A program made the position numbers and the translations under genes. A stretch of DNA of 64,000 nt from CBDBEU01 sp965204565 (GTDB taxonomy: Bacteria > Pseudomonadota > Alphaproteobacteria > Rhizobiales > TMED25), in contig CBDBEU010000005.1 of assembly GCA_965204565.1 (NCBI GenBank), positions 496,001 through 560,000 of the forward strand. Reading direction: 5' to 3'. Of this stretch, positions 63,060-64,000 are shown piece after piece (position 1 is the stretch's first letter; every line of letters starts with the position of its first letter). The notes beneath the pieces are model-generated. The model did not search any database. It saw only the letters and a list, made by a program, of their open reading frames with translations, and was not told the origin of the DNA.

Positions 63060-63990
63060 ACCGCTGGAAGTTGATTGATGGAGTGCCGGGGATCGGCGGC
63101 ATCGTTTGGCTGGCATCCCTGTCCCAAATCGGGAAATACCTGGCTGAGGGTTTTTCCCGCCAATCTGATTGCAGGTCGCGATCGGCCCGGTTCCACTCGG
63201 TGAACCTGGCCGTTACGCCGCCAATGAAGCGTCGGGGCACTGGTTTATCGACCACCTTGGCGGTTCATCCGGCCGACGCACATGCACGACCTTTCCGGCG
63301 GGCATGGGGCTGCCATGCGTGCTCAGATACAGCAAGATATTGCGCGCACCGGAAAACCGTTGCGATTGGTCAAGACACACAGCTATCCGGGTCCGGCATT
63401 CGGCCCTTTTTCGGCGGCAGGCCGGGTTGCGTTCGGTCCAGCGCCTGAATTTCCGACTTTTCATCCACCGAGAGCACCACTGCGTGCGCAGGAGGGTTGA
63501 CGTAAAGCCCCACGATATCGTGCAGTTTTTCGACAAAAGCCGGATCCCGCGAGAGCCTGAACACCCACCGGCGGTGCGGCGCCGGACCATGCGCCTGCCG
63601 AATCCCGTACACCGTCGAGGCCGCCGACCCCGCAGCGTCCCCATTGCGCGCAACGTCCGGTGCGTCGCTTCGTGCGGCCGCGGTGACGGCGTCGGACGGA
63701 TCACCCCGGCCGTCCTTTCATCCGGCGTCACCGGCGTGCCGGGCGGGCGGCTTTTCTCGCGGAGCAGACCATCCACGCCTTCAGCCATGAACCGTTCCTG
63801 CCGGCGCCGGACGCATTTCTTCGACTTTCCGGTGGCGCGCACGATCCCCATCGTGCCAACGCCATCGCTGCTCGACAGCACGATCCGGCATCGCCGGATG
63901 CGACCGGATGCGATATGATTGCTTCAAGCCGAATTCCGTCCTCGACCGTGATCGTCGGATGTGTTCCAGTGCCCATCCCCCGGTGCCCAT
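63060..63990 (-). pseudogene. IS630-family transposase remnant
   Basis: On the minus strand several frames give VLSSSDGVGTMGIVRATGKS (from 63881), RRRQERFMAEGVDGLLREKS, then DPAFVEKLHDIVGLYVNPPA, HAVVLSVDEKSEIQALDRTQ and PGLPPKKGRM, which is the IS630 DDE transposase. Frameshifts separate these pieces and internal DNA is missing. The 5' end reaches the window edge. The part left of about 63250 (the GGVTARFTEWNRADRD frame) is not IS630 that I can recognise. Confidence 0.7.
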
Positions 63991-64000
63991 CCCGAAGAAG

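Overview
The window looks like chromosomal DNA of an alphaproteobacterium, most probably of the Hyphomicrobiales (Rhizobiales). The evidence is a tRNA-His with an A73 discriminator and no encoded G-1, a GAAC-N7-GAAC (alphaproteobacterial LexA type) box, a ROSE-type RNA thermometer ahead of hsp20, a DUF6324-like protein, a DUF459 protein and a cysteine-free L36 protein. Intact housekeeping blocks alternate with decayed mobile DNA; remnants of IS1380, IS3, IS5, IS30, ISAzo13, IS630 and one unassigned DDE transposase are all broken.

Layout. 1-5.7 kb: an acyltransferase (plsC-like) and a B12-dependent ribonucleotide reductase (nrdJ, with a LexA box), bracketed by two directly repeated IS1380 remnants. 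5.7-13.4 kb: a carotenoid cluster, crtY-crtB (+), crtE-ABC ATPase-ABC permease-crtW (-) and crtI (+), enough to build beta-carotene and ketolate it to echinenone or canthaxanthin; no crtZ hydroxylase is seen. 13.4-18.7 kb: a PilZ protein, then a three-gene operon made of a GltD-like flavoprotein fused to a 2[4Fe-4S] ferredoxin, a fused gamma/alpha 2-oxoacid:acceptor oxidoreductase subunit and its beta subunit.

16.07-24.58 kb carries the most unusual structure. A segment of about 5 kb (2-oxoacid oxidoreductase genes, IS3 fragment, AT-rich orphan gene, Sel1-repeat gene, second IS3 fragment) appears to have been duplicated in tandem, and the second copy was then shortened by large internal deletions. 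The two Sel1-repeat genes have diverged to 6 repeats (frameshifted) and 13 repeats (intact). 24.6-30 kb: IS5 and IS1380 remnants, tRNA-His, a DUF6324-like gene, hsp20 with its heat-shock control region, a threonine aldolase and an S9 peptidase.

30-43.4 kb: glutamate synthase gltB-gltD, a DUF459 hydrolase, a broken lytic transglycosylase, a transposase remnant, rpmJ, a TPR protein, an alpha/beta hydrolase, and scraps of a DUF1036 gene and an exosortase gene. 43.5-51.0 kb: a P2-like tail cassette (D, X, U, tape measure, E, FII, FI) with small eroded upstream phage genes, cut by an IS3 element. 51-54.2 kb is a graveyard of transposases, including an IS30/ISAzo13 chimera.

54.2-60.8 kb is ordinary core genome: RNase D-like exonuclease, tRNA-Leu, NDUFA9-like protein, uppP, a GST-like protein, queG, an SDR protein, and infC with a probable AUA start codon. 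60.8-64 kb is again accessory: a frameshifted methyltransferase, remnants resembling a mobile element (DUF6088-like, AlpA-like HTH), IS5 and IS630.
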